Shown here: positions 16,936-25,652 of the stretch, piece by piece
Layout of the letters: every line of letters starts with the position of its first letter
How positions within the stretch are numbered: the first letter of the stretch is position 1
Source of the DNA: Adhaeribacter swui
GTDB taxonomy: Bacteria; Bacteroidota; Bacteroidia; Cytophagales; Hymenobacteraceae
DNA: 64,000 nt
Reading direction: 5' to 3'
NCBI RefSeq assembly: GCF_014217805.1
Contig: NZ_CP055156.1
Location: 3,230,585 to 3,294,584, forward strand
Made by a program: the position numbers and the translations under genes
The notes under the pieces: model-generated
Databases searched by the model: none
What the model was told of the DNA's origin: nothing
The model's input: only the letters and a program-made list of their open reading frames with translations

Positions 16936-17844
16936 TTAATTCTGGTAGCGATACACGATGTTATCGCTTTCGCGCTTGGTTTTTTCGAGATGCTGCTCTA
17001 CATCGGGGCAGCTAGTTAAAGTGCTATCCGGGTTAATAACAAATGGCAAATAACCTAAATTTTTTAAAATAGCGGTAGCTTGTACGTGGGCTTGGTTGTG
17101 GCGGGCTTTACTAAGATACTCCATTACCAAAGCTACGGTTTTATTGCCGGTGAGCAGTTTTTGAGCCCCCAGAATAACTTCGTGTTCGGAGCCTTCGGTA
17201 TCTATTTTAATAATCTGGGGCTTTAGGTTGTGTTCGGCTACCAGACTATCCAGGGTTTTACAATCCAAGGTGTACTTATCTATGGCCGCTTTTTTATACC
17301 AACCGTGTTCGGCAAACTGCTCCGGAAAGGCGGTGTTGTATTCGGAGTAATTTACCGGAAATTCATAAAAAGTTTTCTGGCTATTTTCAGCGCCTATTAA
17401 ACAGTGTACCGCAATGGCGCGGGAGTAACCGGCCAAATTTTTCTGGAGCAAAGCAAACGTTTTCTTCGACGGTTCTACGGCCACTACGCTTCCGGTATTT
17501 TTTAAAATTTGCAGGGCCAGCCGCGAAAAATAACCAAAATGACTGCCTACATCAATAAAGGTGTCGTAGGGTTTTAAAGTTTTAATCAGGTAACGGGCCA
17601 GCCTTATTTCCGATTCATCGGCCTTGCCACCCGTGAGGTAAATATCCGTACCGGCCGGTAAATCTACCCAAAAAGGTTCCTGCCAGAAAGTTTGGGCCTG
17701 CACCCGCCAACCTTTTTTTAAAAACGGATATAAAAATTGCCGGTAGCCAATAGCTTTCAGGTAACGGTAGGGGTGCGCCAGCAACCGGGATACCTTAGAG
17801 CTCGTGGCTATTTCCTCTACTTTTTGTAATTGAGCGAGCAGCAT
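16936..17844 (-). CDS. FkbM family SAM-dependent methyltransferase
   Basis: From the ATG at 17844 the protein has 302 residues; the open frame extends eight codons further to a TTG, which I consider less likely. The class I methyltransferase core starts with DTFIDVGSHFGYFSRLAL (SAM glycine loop), followed by GSVVAVEPSKKTFALLQKNL and IKIDTEGSEHEVILGAQ, the FkbM motif. FkbM enzymes O-methylate hydroxyls on sugars, lipids or polyketides. The N-terminal 90 residues carry aromatic-rich sequence (FLYPFLKKGWRVQAQTFW) common in FkbM proteins. The gene stands alone, so the acceptor is not known; cell-surface glycan modification is a reasonable guess. Confidence 0.85.
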   Translation of the reverse strand: MLLAQLQKVEEIATSSKVSRLLAHPYRYLKAIGYRQFLYPFLKKGWRVQAQTFWQEPFWVDLPAGTDIYLTGGKADESEIRLARYLIKTLKPYDTFIDVGSHFGYFSRLALQILKNTGSVVAVEPSKKTFALLQKNLAGYSRAIAVHCLIGAENSQKTFYEFPVNYSEYNTAFPEQFAEHGWYKKAAIDKYTLDCKTLDSLVAEHNLKPQIIKIDTEGSEHEVILGAQKLLTGNKTVALVMEYLSKARHNQAHVQATAILKNLGYLPFVINPDSTLTSCPDVEQHLEKTKRESDNIVYRYQN

Positions 17845-18104
17845 ACCGTGGCAGTAATTTGGAGACAAACAACGAGTATAGGCAAAACCGGCCGGAGTAC
17901 CAAAATTTTGCTAATCTCAGCTTGCCGCTGATATATTAAAATGTTTTGGTTTTTGATTTGGCTGGTGCGCTCGGGGGATTTCGGCTTGTGTTTAATGAAA
18001 AATGTAATTGCGGTAAGCCTTTCAAGATTTCTCTATTTCTGTTAATGGTTGGGCTAAAAAACATTTTAATGGCTTTCAGCTTTTGTCGGACAATGTATTT
18101 CTTT

Positions 18105-18488
18105 TTAGTTATGTGTTATTATTCTATTTGGTGAGCTTTTCCAATCCTGTTTGAGGACGTAATTCTTAAGCTCTGTTTTTGGATATTCACCGTTATGAGA
18201 CCAAACTTCTAAATAGTCTATAAGTCCATTCTTATAAAACAGGGTAGCATCTGCGTCAGCCGTTAATTCAGTGGAAATAATTTTTACTCCATCCAGAATC
18301 AGAGTCCTATTTTCTAATTGAAATTTCTCAATTCCATTCGCGTATTTGAAGTAAATAAAAACTCCAGCTCCTGTATATTCAACCTCCTTTTCAGTTATAT
18401 AATTTAGTTGGTTTCTAGCAAATACTCCTTCCTCGTCTCCATCCAGTAGTAGAGTTAAAATGTCTTTTATAAATTTTGATCGAACCAC
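18105..18488 (-). CDS. Small hypothetical protein, low GC
   Basis: A 127-residue protein with a GTG start at 18486-18488; no ATG near the N-terminus is available. The sequence is strand-rich and acidic: LTLLLDGDEEGVFARNQLNYI, AGVFIYFKYANGIEKF, LILDGVKIISTELTADADATLFYKNG, IDYLEVWSHNGEYP. There is no signal peptide or membrane segment. I recognise no domain; the size, acidity and low GC resemble gene-cassette or immunity-type proteins, but this is only resemblance. The start lies about 20 bp after an attC-like inverted repeat that separates it from the next upstream gene on the same strand. Confidence 0.6.
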   Translation of the reverse strand: MVRSKFIKDILTLLLDGDEEGVFARNQLNYITEKEVEYTGAGVFIYFKYANGIEKFQLENRTLILDGVKIISTELTADADATLFYKNGLIDYLEVWSHNGEYPKTELKNYVLKQDWKSSPNRIITHN

Positions 18489-18508
18489 GATTTTAATTTA
18501 AAAATTTT

Positions 18509-18576
18509 GCCTAACAGCTAGTATAAAAAGCGTGTGAGGCCATCGGCCGAACAATGATTTTTATACCTTGTTGGCA
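18509..18576 (-). repeat. Integron attC-like imperfect inverted repeat
   Basis: Read on the minus strand, a 68-nt imperfect palindrome runs from TGCCAACA to TGTTAGGC. The 3' end GTTAGGC matches the attC R' consensus GTTRRRY exactly; the 5' end TGCCAAC matches RYYYAAC only partly. Inner arms GGTATAAAAA and TTTTTATAC pair with an extra-helical bulge, and CGGCCGATGGCC forms the tip. It sits between two small same-strand genes as expected for a cassette junction. Confidence 0.45.
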
Positions 18577-18585
18577 GTTGTACTT

Positions 18586-18957
18586 TTATTGCCGTCCCTC
18601 TGAAATTATTAATTTTTCGTATTCTTCTTGGATTCCACCTCTTAATAAGAACTTTGGTTCAGTCAATCGATATTTTTCTTTTACGTATTTTATCGCTTTT
18701 TCTGTTGATTCAAATTGTTTGGTTTCAAAATCCATATCTGGGTCAATAAAAGAAAAAGCATACAGGTCTAACCAATCTAAATTACCTTCGTCAAAAACTT
18801 CATAATAAGTTACTGTTACAAGGTTACCTTTTGTCTTTTGTAAGTCAATCCAACTTATTATTTCTTTGTCATCGCTAATTTTTCCAAGAAAGACTTCAAT
18901 AGTTTTACCTTGGTTTAAATAGGTTCCTACTTCTTGTTCAGTCAGGGATTTATACAT
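18586..18957 (-). CDS. Small hypothetical protein, low GC
   Basis: From the ATG at 18957 the product has 123 residues (MYKSLTEQEVGTYLNQGKTI...); the frame extends 14 codons further upstream to 18999, but the shorter start looks more natural. The protein is acidic and soluble, with KISDDKEIISWIDLQKTKGNLVTVTYYEVFDEGNLDWLDLYAF and a helix ESTEKAIKYVKEKYRL. No domain is recognised. Codon and base composition differ from the GC-richer neighbours, which suggests recent acquisition together with the gene at 18105. The stop is 10 bp before the attC-like repeat. A role as cassette-borne accessory gene is inference. Confidence 0.6.
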   Translation of the reverse strand: MYKSLTEQEVGTYLNQGKTIEVFLGKISDDKEIISWIDLQKTKGNLVTVTYYEVFDEGNLDWLDLYAFSFIDPDMDFETKQFESTEKAIKYVKEKYRLTEPKFLLRGGIQEEYEKLIISEGRQ

Positions 18958-18999
18958 TTTCTTATTCTCTGTATGGCTGCCAATTACCGGATATAACAA

Positions 19000-19376
19000 G
19001 TAACATACGCTTATCGGTACTTTGTGCGGAAGAATTTTTGTCAGGGTTAACCGGTTTCTATAATAAAATCAGGCATTTTCATGCCTGAATTATTGGGTAA
19101 TTAATGTATAGTTTAATTTATTAAATATCTAACAGAATCTGATTATATTGAATGTGTGGGTAATAAAATAACAGAAGTAGATTCTTACTATTTATTCTGA
19201 CCAGCTTTATCTTACATTGCCCTTGCCCTTGAGTTCTAAGGTAGGTGGTTATTTCGGCAATTAATGGTGGTAAGTCAGGCAAATATATTGGCTTTTGCTT
19301 TGCCGAATACGTAAATTCAAAGTCATTTTGTAAGAATGTAGCCTAAAAAGAAAATTAAAAATAATAAACCCAATCG
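19000..19376. other. Intergenic gap with a small hairpin
   Basis: About 380 bp of AT-rich sequence. A hairpin TCAGGCAT-TTTC-ATGCCTGA lies at 19069-19088 but is not followed by a T-run. I see no gene or second attC-like site. Confidence 0.4.
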
Positions 19377-20336
19377 ATGTTCTCGCCTTCCGGAATTTTT
19401 AAAAAATTAGTTAAAAGTAGATTTCAGATTTCGTGGATCGCTTTGCTGGTGTTTGTAAGCTTGTTAGGTATACAGTGTAAAACTGAGAAAAGCGCCAGCA
19501 AATCAGCGGGGGCAACCAAAAGCATTTACTCCCGCGACAACCTGGTGGCTTGGTGCATTGTACCTTACGATGTAAAAGAACGCACTCCGGAAGAACGGGC
19601 GCAAATGTTGAACAAATTAGGCATTACGAAACTGGCTTACGACTGGCGCGAAAAACACATTTCTACCTTCGATGCCGAGCTGGAAGCTTTGAAAAAGCAC
19701 AACATTCAATTACAATCGTTCTGGTACATGTCGGGTCCGGAGCCGGAAAAAGATAAAAATTTAAAAATTATCCTGGATGTACTTCAGCGCCACAACGTGA
19801 AAACCCAGATCTGGTGTATGCTGGTAAACATCAAAGGCCTGGACTCCATGACGCAGGAGCAAAAAGTAGTTGCCCACGCCAAACCGCTTCGTTACATTGC
19901 CGAACAAGCTGCTAAAATTGGCTGTTCGGTGGGTTTGTATAATCATGGCGGCTGGTATGGTATGCCTGAGAACCAGGTGCAGCTTATCGATTACCTCAAA
20001 ATGCCCAATCTGGGCATTGTTTACAATTTTCACCACGCCGAAGACGATGTAGAACGTTTCCCACAGTTTTTACCCCTGATAAAACCCCACCTGATGACGG
20101 TAACTTTAATGGGTTTAGTTAAAGGCCCGCGAGCCAAAGTAGTGCCGGTGGGGCAAGGCAACGCCGAGCAGGAAATGATGCGCCTGGTAAAAGAAAGCGG
20201 GTACACCGGACCCATCAGCATTATCAACGAAGATACCGCTCCGGACGCGGAAGAAGGTTTGCGGTTGAATATGACCGGCCTGCAAAAAATTTTACAAGCT
20301 ATGGGTGAAACCGAAGCCTTAAAAACCTATCAATAG
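19377..20336 (+). CDS. Sugar phosphate isomerase/epimerase-like TIM-barrel lipoprotein
   Basis: A 319-residue protein with an N-terminal membrane/lipoprotein signal ending in LGIQC (about Cys34). The remainder is an AP-endonuclease-2-type TIM barrel: ERAQMLNKLGITKLAYDWR, LEALKKHNIQLQSFW, KIGCSVGLYNHGGWYGMPENQVQLID, LGIVYNFHHAEDDVERF and a closing ISIINED strand. The His/Glu/Asp positions in NHGGW, NFHHAED and INED are the usual metal-binding set. Bacteroidota encode many such exported xylose-isomerase-like proteins beside sugar dehydrogenases. Substrate is unknown. It is convergent with the NrtR-type regulator, which may control local sugar genes. Confidence 0.82.
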   Translation: MFSPSGIFKKLVKSRFQISWIALLVFVSLLGIQCKTEKSASKSAGATKSIYSRDNLVAWCIVPYDVKERTPEERAQMLNKLGITKLAYDWREKHISTFDAELEALKKHNIQLQSFWYMSGPEPEKDKNLKIILDVLQRHNVKTQIWCMLVNIKGLDSMTQEQKVVAHAKPLRYIAEQAAKIGCSVGLYNHGGWYGMPENQVQLIDYLKMPNLGIVYNFHHAEDDVERFPQFLPLIKPHLMTVTLMGLVKGPRAKVVPVGQGNAEQEMMRLVKESGYTGPISIINEDTAPDAEEGLRLNMTGLQKILQAMGETEALKTYQ

Positions 20337-20376
20337 GTATAAAGAGATATTAAACTTTAAACTTGGTTGAATTGAG

Positions 20377-21153
20377 TTAATAGGTATGCACAATGCCTTC
20401 TTGTAAAGCCTGCTCGTATTTTTCTTTTACAAACTGGTACAAATAAGGCGAGCGGTGCGCCCCAATAGACCGGCGTTCATCTAACTTTTGAATTAAACCC
20501 AGGGTAACCAGCTTCTTGGCGAAGTTACGTTGATCCAGTTCTTTGCTCAAGATGGTTTCGTAAAGCGAGTGTATTTCCGGGAGGGTAAACTTTTCGGGTA
20601 ACAGGTTGTAGCCAATGGGCTGGTGATAAATCTGTAAACGTAAGGTCAGCAAAGCTTTATCTACAGCATCGTTGTGGTCGAATAACAGCGGGGGAATGGC
20701 ATCCACTTCCCACCACCGGTATGATTCGGTAAAAAAATCGGTTTGCACAATTACCTTTGAATAATCGACCAACGCAAAATAGCCAATAGCCAGGGTTCGC
20801 TTAAACAGCCAATTATCATCCTCTACTTGTAAATTAAATTTATCCCGGAATTCGTGCGGGCTTCTTTCCTTAACCCGGTACGGCGAATCGCCGAAAACGT
20901 AAAACTGTTGCAGAAATAAATTGCTCAGGTTGGTTCTTTCCTTTAAAATCCGGTAAGCAGCGTCGCTTAAAGGTTCTCTTTTTTTTATAAATCCGCCGGG
21001 CAAACCCCATCCATCATAGCCTTTCCATTTCAGGAGTAAAATCTTGAGCTGCTGCTCGTGGTAACCAAATATTACCGAATCGATGCTCAGGTGTGTCAGG
21101 TACTCCTGGTGACCATGGTGCACAAAGTCATTTACTTCTTCTTCCGTGTTCAT
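20377..21153 (-). CDS. NrtR-type transcriptional regulator (degenerate Nudix domain plus winged helix)
   Basis: A 258-residue cytosolic protein. The N-terminal Nudix-like domain (about 20-160) shows LSIDSVIFGYHEQQLKILLLKWKGYDGWGLPGGFIKKREPLSDAAYRILKERTNL; the Nudix box has lost the REXXEEXGU core (RILKERT), so hydrolysis is unlikely and the domain probably senses a nucleotide-sugar or sugar ligand. The C-terminal winged helix is LPEIHSLYETILSKELDQRNFAKKLVTLGLI. This is the architecture of NrtR and of the AraR-like sugar regulators of Bacteroidota. Two palindromes lie in the divergent promoter region (21175-21234), fitting autoregulation and control of the genes at 21316 and 21741. Confidence 0.87.
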   Translation of the reverse strand: MNTEEEVNDFVHHGHQEYLTHLSIDSVIFGYHEQQLKILLLKWKGYDGWGLPGGFIKKREPLSDAAYRILKERTNLSNLFLQQFYVFGDSPYRVKERSPHEFRDKFNLQVEDDNWLFKRTLAIGYFALVDYSKVIVQTDFFTESYRWWEVDAIPPLLFDHNDAVDKALLTLRLQIYHQPIGYNLLPEKFTLPEIHSLYETILSKELDQRNFAKKLVTLGLIQKLDERRSIGAHRSPYLYQFVKEKYEQALQEGIVHTY

Positions 21154-21174
21154 ACTACAAATTTAAAAATAATT

Positions 21175-21195
21175 ATTCTGTAAAATATACAGAAT
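21175..21195. promoter_or_regulatory. Candidate operator palindrome 1
   Basis: Perfect arms ATTCTGTA (21175-21182) and TACAGAAT (21188-21195) around a 5-nt AT spacer, 22 bp upstream of the regulator ATG and in the shared divergent region. Confidence 0.6.
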
Positions 21196-21219
21196 ATAAA
21201 ATAGGAGCTTATCTTTATT

Positions 21220-21234
21220 ACGTAAAATTTACGT
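21220..21234. promoter_or_regulatory. Candidate operator palindrome 2
   Basis: ACGTAAA-A-TTTACGT, a perfect odd-centred palindrome between the divergent regulator and exported small protein genes. The GTAAA/TTTAC core is similar in style to operators of NrtR-family proteins; assignment is inferred from position. Confidence 0.6.
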
Positions 21235-21315
21235 TATAATATTTTTAAATTTTTAAAAATTTAGAGTCATTCCATTCTTATTGTTTAATCATTCACCTTT
21301 AAACCCTTATTTATT

Positions 21316-21702
21316 ATGAAAAAGTTAAGCTCCTTGTTCTTTTTAAGTTTTATTACTCTAACCTTATTTGCATTCAGTTTACAGGCTCAAACCACACCGG
21401 GAGATTATTTTGTGGGTACCTGGAACGTGAAAGCTTTCGGTTTACCGGATGGGGATAAAGATTTGGTTATCATGATTGAAAAAAAGGATGGAAAACTCAG
21501 CGGTGGTTTTGTGGACCCGACCAGCAACAAAGTGGCAAATCCGTTTACCAGTGTCTCTCAGCAAGGTAATAAATTACAGGTAAATTTTATCGCCCCAGAA
21601 CAGCAAATGGATGTGTACATGACTTTGGAAAAGAAAGATGATACCAACGTTACCGGTAGCATTATGGATATGTTCAATGTGCAAGGAACAAAGGCCAAGT
21701 AA
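21316..21702 (+). CDS. Small secreted protein, lipocalin-like pattern, unknown function
   Basis: A 128-residue protein with a signal peptide ending at SLQAQ (about residue 25). The mature part alternates short strands: VGTWNVKAFGLPDGDKDLVIMIEKKDGKLSGGFVDP, KLQVNFIAPEQQMDVYMTLEKKDDTNVTGSIMDMF. GxW near the start plus repeated strand pairs resemble small lipocalin-like beta-barrels, though I do not recognise a named family. It is 38 bp upstream of the large ThuA/dehydrogenase gene and probably in the same transcript, behind the operator-like palindromes. An accessory role in the same sugar pathway is possible. Confidence 0.7.
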   Translation: MKKLSSLFFLSFITLTLFAFSLQAQTTPGDYFVGTWNVKAFGLPDGDKDLVIMIEKKDGKLSGGFVDPTSNKVANPFTSVSQQGNKLQVNFIAPEQQMDVYMTLEKKDDTNVTGSIMDMFNVQGTKAK

Positions 21703-21740
21703 ATCTATTCTTGCGTATTTTATTCTTATCGCACCCATTT

Positions 21741-24700
21741 ATGAGGTCTTTATTTCTTTCACCGCTCCGGAAATTTTTCGGAGCGGCAATCCTTTGTCTG
21801 TTTACCCTAGGACTGTGGTCTTACCGGGTAGTTAAAGAAACTCCTCGGATTTTAATATTCAGTAAAACCGCGGCTTTCCGGCATGCTTCTATTGAGGCCG
21901 GACAAAAAGCTTTCCGGCAGATGGGGCAGCAACACGGCTTTGCCGTGGACACTACCGAAAATGCTGCCCGGTTTACCGAAGAAAATTTAAAAAAATACCG
22001 TGCTGTCGTATTCCTCAATACCACCGGCGATGTGCTTAATCCGATTCAGCAAAACGCCTTTGAACGCTACATTCAGGCGGGTGGCGGTTACCTGGGTATT
22101 CATGCAGCCGCCGATACCGAATACGGTTGGCCCTGGTACAACAAATTAGCTGGCGCCTGGTTCGAAAGCCACCCTAACCCGGATAACGTACAAAAAGGCA
22201 CGTTTATCGTGCAAGATAAAACGCACCCGGCGACCAGCTTTTTACCCGAAAAATGGGAACGGATCGATGAGTTTTACTCCTACAAAAATATTAGCCCCGA
22301 TATAAAAGTTTTATTGAAAATAGACGAGAAAACTTACCGTGGCGGCACCAACGGCGATAATCATCCCATGGCCTGGTACCAGGAGTTTGACGGAGGGCGG
22401 TCTTTTTACACGGCGAGCGGGCACACCGATGCTACTTTCGCGGAGCCGCTTTTCCTTAAACATTTGTACGCCGGTTTGCATTATGTAATGGGCGGCGATG
22501 CCCCTAAACCGCTCAACTACAGCAAAGCCAAGGTGAAAAGAATGCCGGAAGAAAACCGCTTCTCGAAAGTGGTACTGGAAGAAAAACTCGATGAACCCAT
22601 GGAGCTAACGGTTTTGCCGGATAACCGGGTATTGTTTGTGGAGCGCCGTGGAAATTTAAAAATGTACAGCCCCGTTACCGGCAAAACTAAAGTTGTTACT
22701 AAAATTCCGGTAAACACCAAAGTTACCGATAAAGAAGGCAAAGTAGGCGAAGACGAAGGCGGTTTGCTAGGCATCACCAAAGACCCTGATTTTTTAAAAA
22801 ATAACTGGATTTACCTCTACTACTCCCCCGAAGGAAGGGAGGCTAAAAATATTTTAGCCCGATACGAGTTTAAAGATAATGAGCTGGTGCTGGCGTCTAA
22901 AAAAGTAATTCTGGAGGTGCCTACCCAACGGGAAATTAGCGGCCACGCTGCCGGTTCTTTGGCTTTCGATGCGCAAGGTAATTTGTATATTTCTACGGGC
23001 GATAACATTAACCCGCAGCAATCCAACGGCTTTAGCCCTTCGGATGAACGGCCCGGACGTTCGCCTTTTGACGCCCAAATGACGTCGGCCAACACCAATG
23101 ATTTAAGGGGTAAAATTCTGCGCATCCACCCGGAGGCGGATGGTTCGTACACCATCCCGGTTGGCAATTTATTTCCGAAAGGAACGTCTAAAACCCGGCC
23201 CGAAATCTACACCATGGGCCACCGCAACCCTTTTAGAATATCCATTGATCCCAAAACCAATTATTTGTACTGGGGCGATATTGGCCCGGATGCTGCGCAG
23301 GCAAACGAAAAACGGGGGCCAGCCGGTCAGGACGAAGTGGGCCAGGCCCGCCAAGCTGGTAACTACGGCTGGCCTTATTTTGTCGGCGATAATAAACCAT
23401 ATTACAAGTATGATTTTGCTACTAACCAATCCGGCGAACTTTACAACCCAGAAAAACCCATTAACAATTCCGTAAATAACACGGGCTTAAACCAGTTGCC
23501 TCAGGCCCAAAAAGCGTTTATCTGGTATCCTTACGCCGAATCTAAAGAGTTTCCGTTGGTAGGTGCGGGTGGTCGTTCGGCCATGGCCGGACCGGTATTT
23601 TACGCCGACCAATTTAAAAACGCCAAACGTTCTTTTCCCGATTACTACGATGGCAAGCTCTTAATCTACGAGTGGATGCGCGGCTGGCTCATGGCAGTTA
23701 CCCTAGACGCCAACGGCAACTACAGTTCCATGGAGCGGATTATGCCCAGTTACAAGTTTTCGAACCCCTCTGATTTGGAGTTTGGCCCGGATGGAGACTT
23801 ATATATGCTGGAATACGGCAGCGGCTGGTTCACGCAAAACGATGATGCCCGCCTGGTACGCATTGAATACAATGCGGGTAACCGCAAACCCGTGGTACAA
23901 ATTGCCTCGAGCAAAAAAGGCGGTGCTGTTCCGTTTAAAGCGCAGCTTTCTTCTAAAGGTACCCAGGATGCCGATAATGATGCCTTAAAATACACCTGGA
24001 AAGTAGTTCCTCAGAATGGTGGTAACGCTAAAACATATAACGAAGCCAACCCAACCATTACCCTGGATAAAGCCGGTGTTTATAAAGCCACCCTTACTGT
24101 AACCGATACTAAAGGAGGCAGCAGTTCCCGTTCCCTGGAAATTATGGCGGGCAACGAAGAACCGGTTTTAACCTTCGAAACAAAGAACAGTAATCAAACT
24201 TTCTTTTTCCCGAATCAACCATTTGAGTACGAAGTAAAAGTGAGTGATAAGGAAGATGGTAGTTTAGCGAACGGTAAAATTAAGCCGGAGGCAGTAGCCA
24301 TGAACATTGATTATTTGCCGGAAGGGTATGACCTCGTAACCATTGCGCAAGGCCACCGCAGTGCCGATGCTGCAGCAGGCGTGGTAAAAGGCCGCAGCTT
24401 AATCGAAAGCAGCGATTGCAAAGCCTGCCACAGCATCGATAAAAAATCAATTGGCCCGGCTTACAAGCAGGTTGCCTTTAAATACAAAAACGATGCGGGC
24501 GCCGCCGAACGATTGGCCAAAAAGGTTATTTCGGGCGGCAGCGGAGTGTGGGGCGAAGTAGCTATGAGTGCGCATCCGCAATTAACTTCCGCTGATGCTA
24601 CCGAAATGGTGAAGTACGTTTTAAGTCTGGCCCAGGAAAACCAAGCTGTTCCGTCTTTACCCGTAAAAGGCAGCTATACCATGGCGATTCCGGCCGGCGA

Positions 24701-25508
24701 CAAAGGCGAAGGTAGGTTTGTGGTACGGGCCGCGTACAAAGACAAAGGCAGTGCGGGAGTTCCATCCATTACCGCGGAAAAAACGTTGTTGCTCCGGAAT
24801 GCCCGAATACCCGCCGGCAAAGCCGATAAAGTAGAGAGTGTGATGAAGTATGGTACCATAATCATTGCCTCTGTAAATAACTCCAGCATTGGATTTAGCA
24901 ACGTAGATTTAACCAATATCAGTCTGATAGCTTTTAATGCGGCCGCGCTTAAAGCCCAATTAAATGCGGCTGGTGGCTTCATTGAAGTGCACTTAGACGC
25001 ACCCACCGGAAAGCTGATAGGTCAAACTCCTTTTATTGCCACCCAGGAAGCCGCCAACCCAACCAGCATGCCACCCGCCATAACAGCTAAATTGGCGAAT
25101 GTCTCCGGTATGCATGACGTGTACTTTGTTTTTAAAAATGATAAAGCCCCGGCTGGTCAATCGTTGTTTGTGGTAATCAATGTAGAGTTTCAGAATAGCC
25201 AATCCGCAAACGCCGGTACCCACCCAACTATGGGCGCTGCTCCTAAACTTACCGCTAAAGATCTGGAAGCCTATGCCGGGAAGTACAAAATGTCGGGCTT
25301 ACCATTCGAGTACATTGAAGTTATTCCCAAAGCAGGAAAGTTACTGATGAGTGCTGGTGGCAACGAAGGGGAACTTACTCCTGGTGCCGAAGCCGATGTA
25401 TTTGCCGGCGGCAACGGCACTATTATAAAGTTTGGCCGCAATCCAAACAAGCAGGTTGCCACCCTTACCCTACAGGTACAAGGCCTTTCGTTTGAAGGTG
25501 CCAAATAG
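21741..25508 (+). CDS. ThuA / PQQ-type sugar dehydrogenase / PKD / cytochrome c fusion
   Basis: From the ATG at 21741 the protein has 1255 residues; the frame extends to a TTG at 21711 that lacks support. An N-terminal hydrophobic signal (12-30) precedes a ThuA domain (about 35-255, RILIFSKTAAFRHASIEAG, GGGYLGIHAAAD). A sorbosone/glucose-dehydrogenase propeller spans about 262-713 (DEPMELTVLPDNRVLFVERRG, MGHRNPFRISIDP, GNYGWPYFVGDN). A PKD domain follows (715-800), then a class I cytochrome c with CKACH (Cys893-His897) and likely axial Met942. The C-terminus holds a CBM6-like sandwich (about 1010-1150) and a small last domain. Predicted role: periplasmic sugar oxidation with the internal haem as electron acceptor. 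Typical of Bacteroidota; the sugar is unknown. Confidence 0.87.
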   Translation: MRSLFLSPLRKFFGAAILCLFTLGLWSYRVVKETPRILIFSKTAAFRHASIEAGQKAFRQMGQQHGFAVDTTENAARFTEENLKKYRAVVFLNTTGDVLNPIQQNAFERYIQAGGGYLGIHAAADTEYGWPWYNKLAGAWFESHPNPDNVQKGTFIVQDKTHPATSFLPEKWERIDEFYSYKNISPDIKVLLKIDEKTYRGGTNGDNHPMAWYQEFDGGRSFYTASGHTDATFAEPLFLKHLYAGLHYVMGGDAPKPLNYSKAKVKRMPEENRFSKVVLEEKLDEPMELTVLPDNRVLFVERRGNLKMYSPVTGKTKVVTKIPVNTKVTDKEGKVGEDEGGLLGITKDPDFLKNNWIYLYYSPEGREAKNILARYEFKDNELVLASKKVILEVPTQREISGHAAGSLAFDAQGNLYISTGDNINPQQSNGFSPSDERPGRSPFDAQMTSANTNDLRGKILRIHPEADGSYTIPVGNLFPKGTSKTRPEIYTMGHRNPFRISIDPKTNYLYWGDIGPDAAQANEKRGPAGQDEVGQARQAGNYGWPYFVGDNKPYYKYDFATNQSGELYNPEKPINNSVNNTGLNQLPQAQKAFIWYPYAESKEFPLVGAGGRSAMAGPVFYADQFKNAKRSFPDYYDGKLLIYEWMRGWLMAVTLDANGNYSSMERIMPSYKFSNPSDLEFGPDGDLYMLEYGSGWFTQNDDARLVRIEYNAGNRKPVVQIASSKKGGAVPFKAQLSSKGTQDADNDALKYTWKVVPQNGGNAKTYNEANPTITLDKAGVYKATLTVTDTKGGSSSRSLEIMAGNEEPVLTFETKNSNQTFFFPNQPFEYEVKVSDKEDGSLANGKIKPEAVAMNIDYLPEGYDLVTIAQGHRSADAAAGVVKGRSLIESSDCKACHSIDKKSIGPAYKQVAFKYKNDAGAAERLAKKVISGGSGVWGEVAMSAHPQLTSADATEMVKYVLSLAQENQAVPSLPVKGSYTMAIPAGDKGEGRFVVRAAYKDKGSAGVPSITAEKTLLLRNARIPAGKADKVESVMKYGTIIIASVNNSSIGFSNVDLTNISLIAFNAAALKAQLNAAGGFIEVHLDAPTGKLIGQTPFIATQEAANPTSMPPAITAKLANVSGMHDVYFVFKNDKAPAGQSLFVVINVEFQNSQSANAGTHPTMGAAPKLTAKDLEAYAGKYKMSGLPFEYIEVIPKAGKLLMSAGGNEGELTPGAEADVFAGGNGTIIKFGRNPNKQVATLTLQVQGLSFEGAK

Positions 25509-25600
25509 ACCTGCTTCACACATTATTAAACAAACCTGAATTAGTTTAATAAAATAATTTTATGCTTTGAAGCTGAGTTTTTCAGGTAAAATATTTTTTT

Positions 25601-25652
25601 AAATAGAGTACCAGGCTGGTGAATAGAATTACACCTTCCTGGTACTCTATTT
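25601..25652. terminator. Bidirectional intrinsic terminator
   Basis: Stem AAATAGAGTACCAGG (25601-25615) with its complement (25638-25652), flanked by T-runs on both strands. It ends the ThuA fusion and the convergent HxlR gene, overlapping the latter's stop. Confidence 0.87.

Noticed and set aside
17940-18110. Region after the gene at 18105 examined for a second attC-like site
   Set aside because: No palindrome with RYYYAAC/GTTRRRY ends was found.
19069-19088. Hairpin considered as terminator or second attC-like site
   Set aside because: 8-bp stem without T-run, and lacking attC end consensus.
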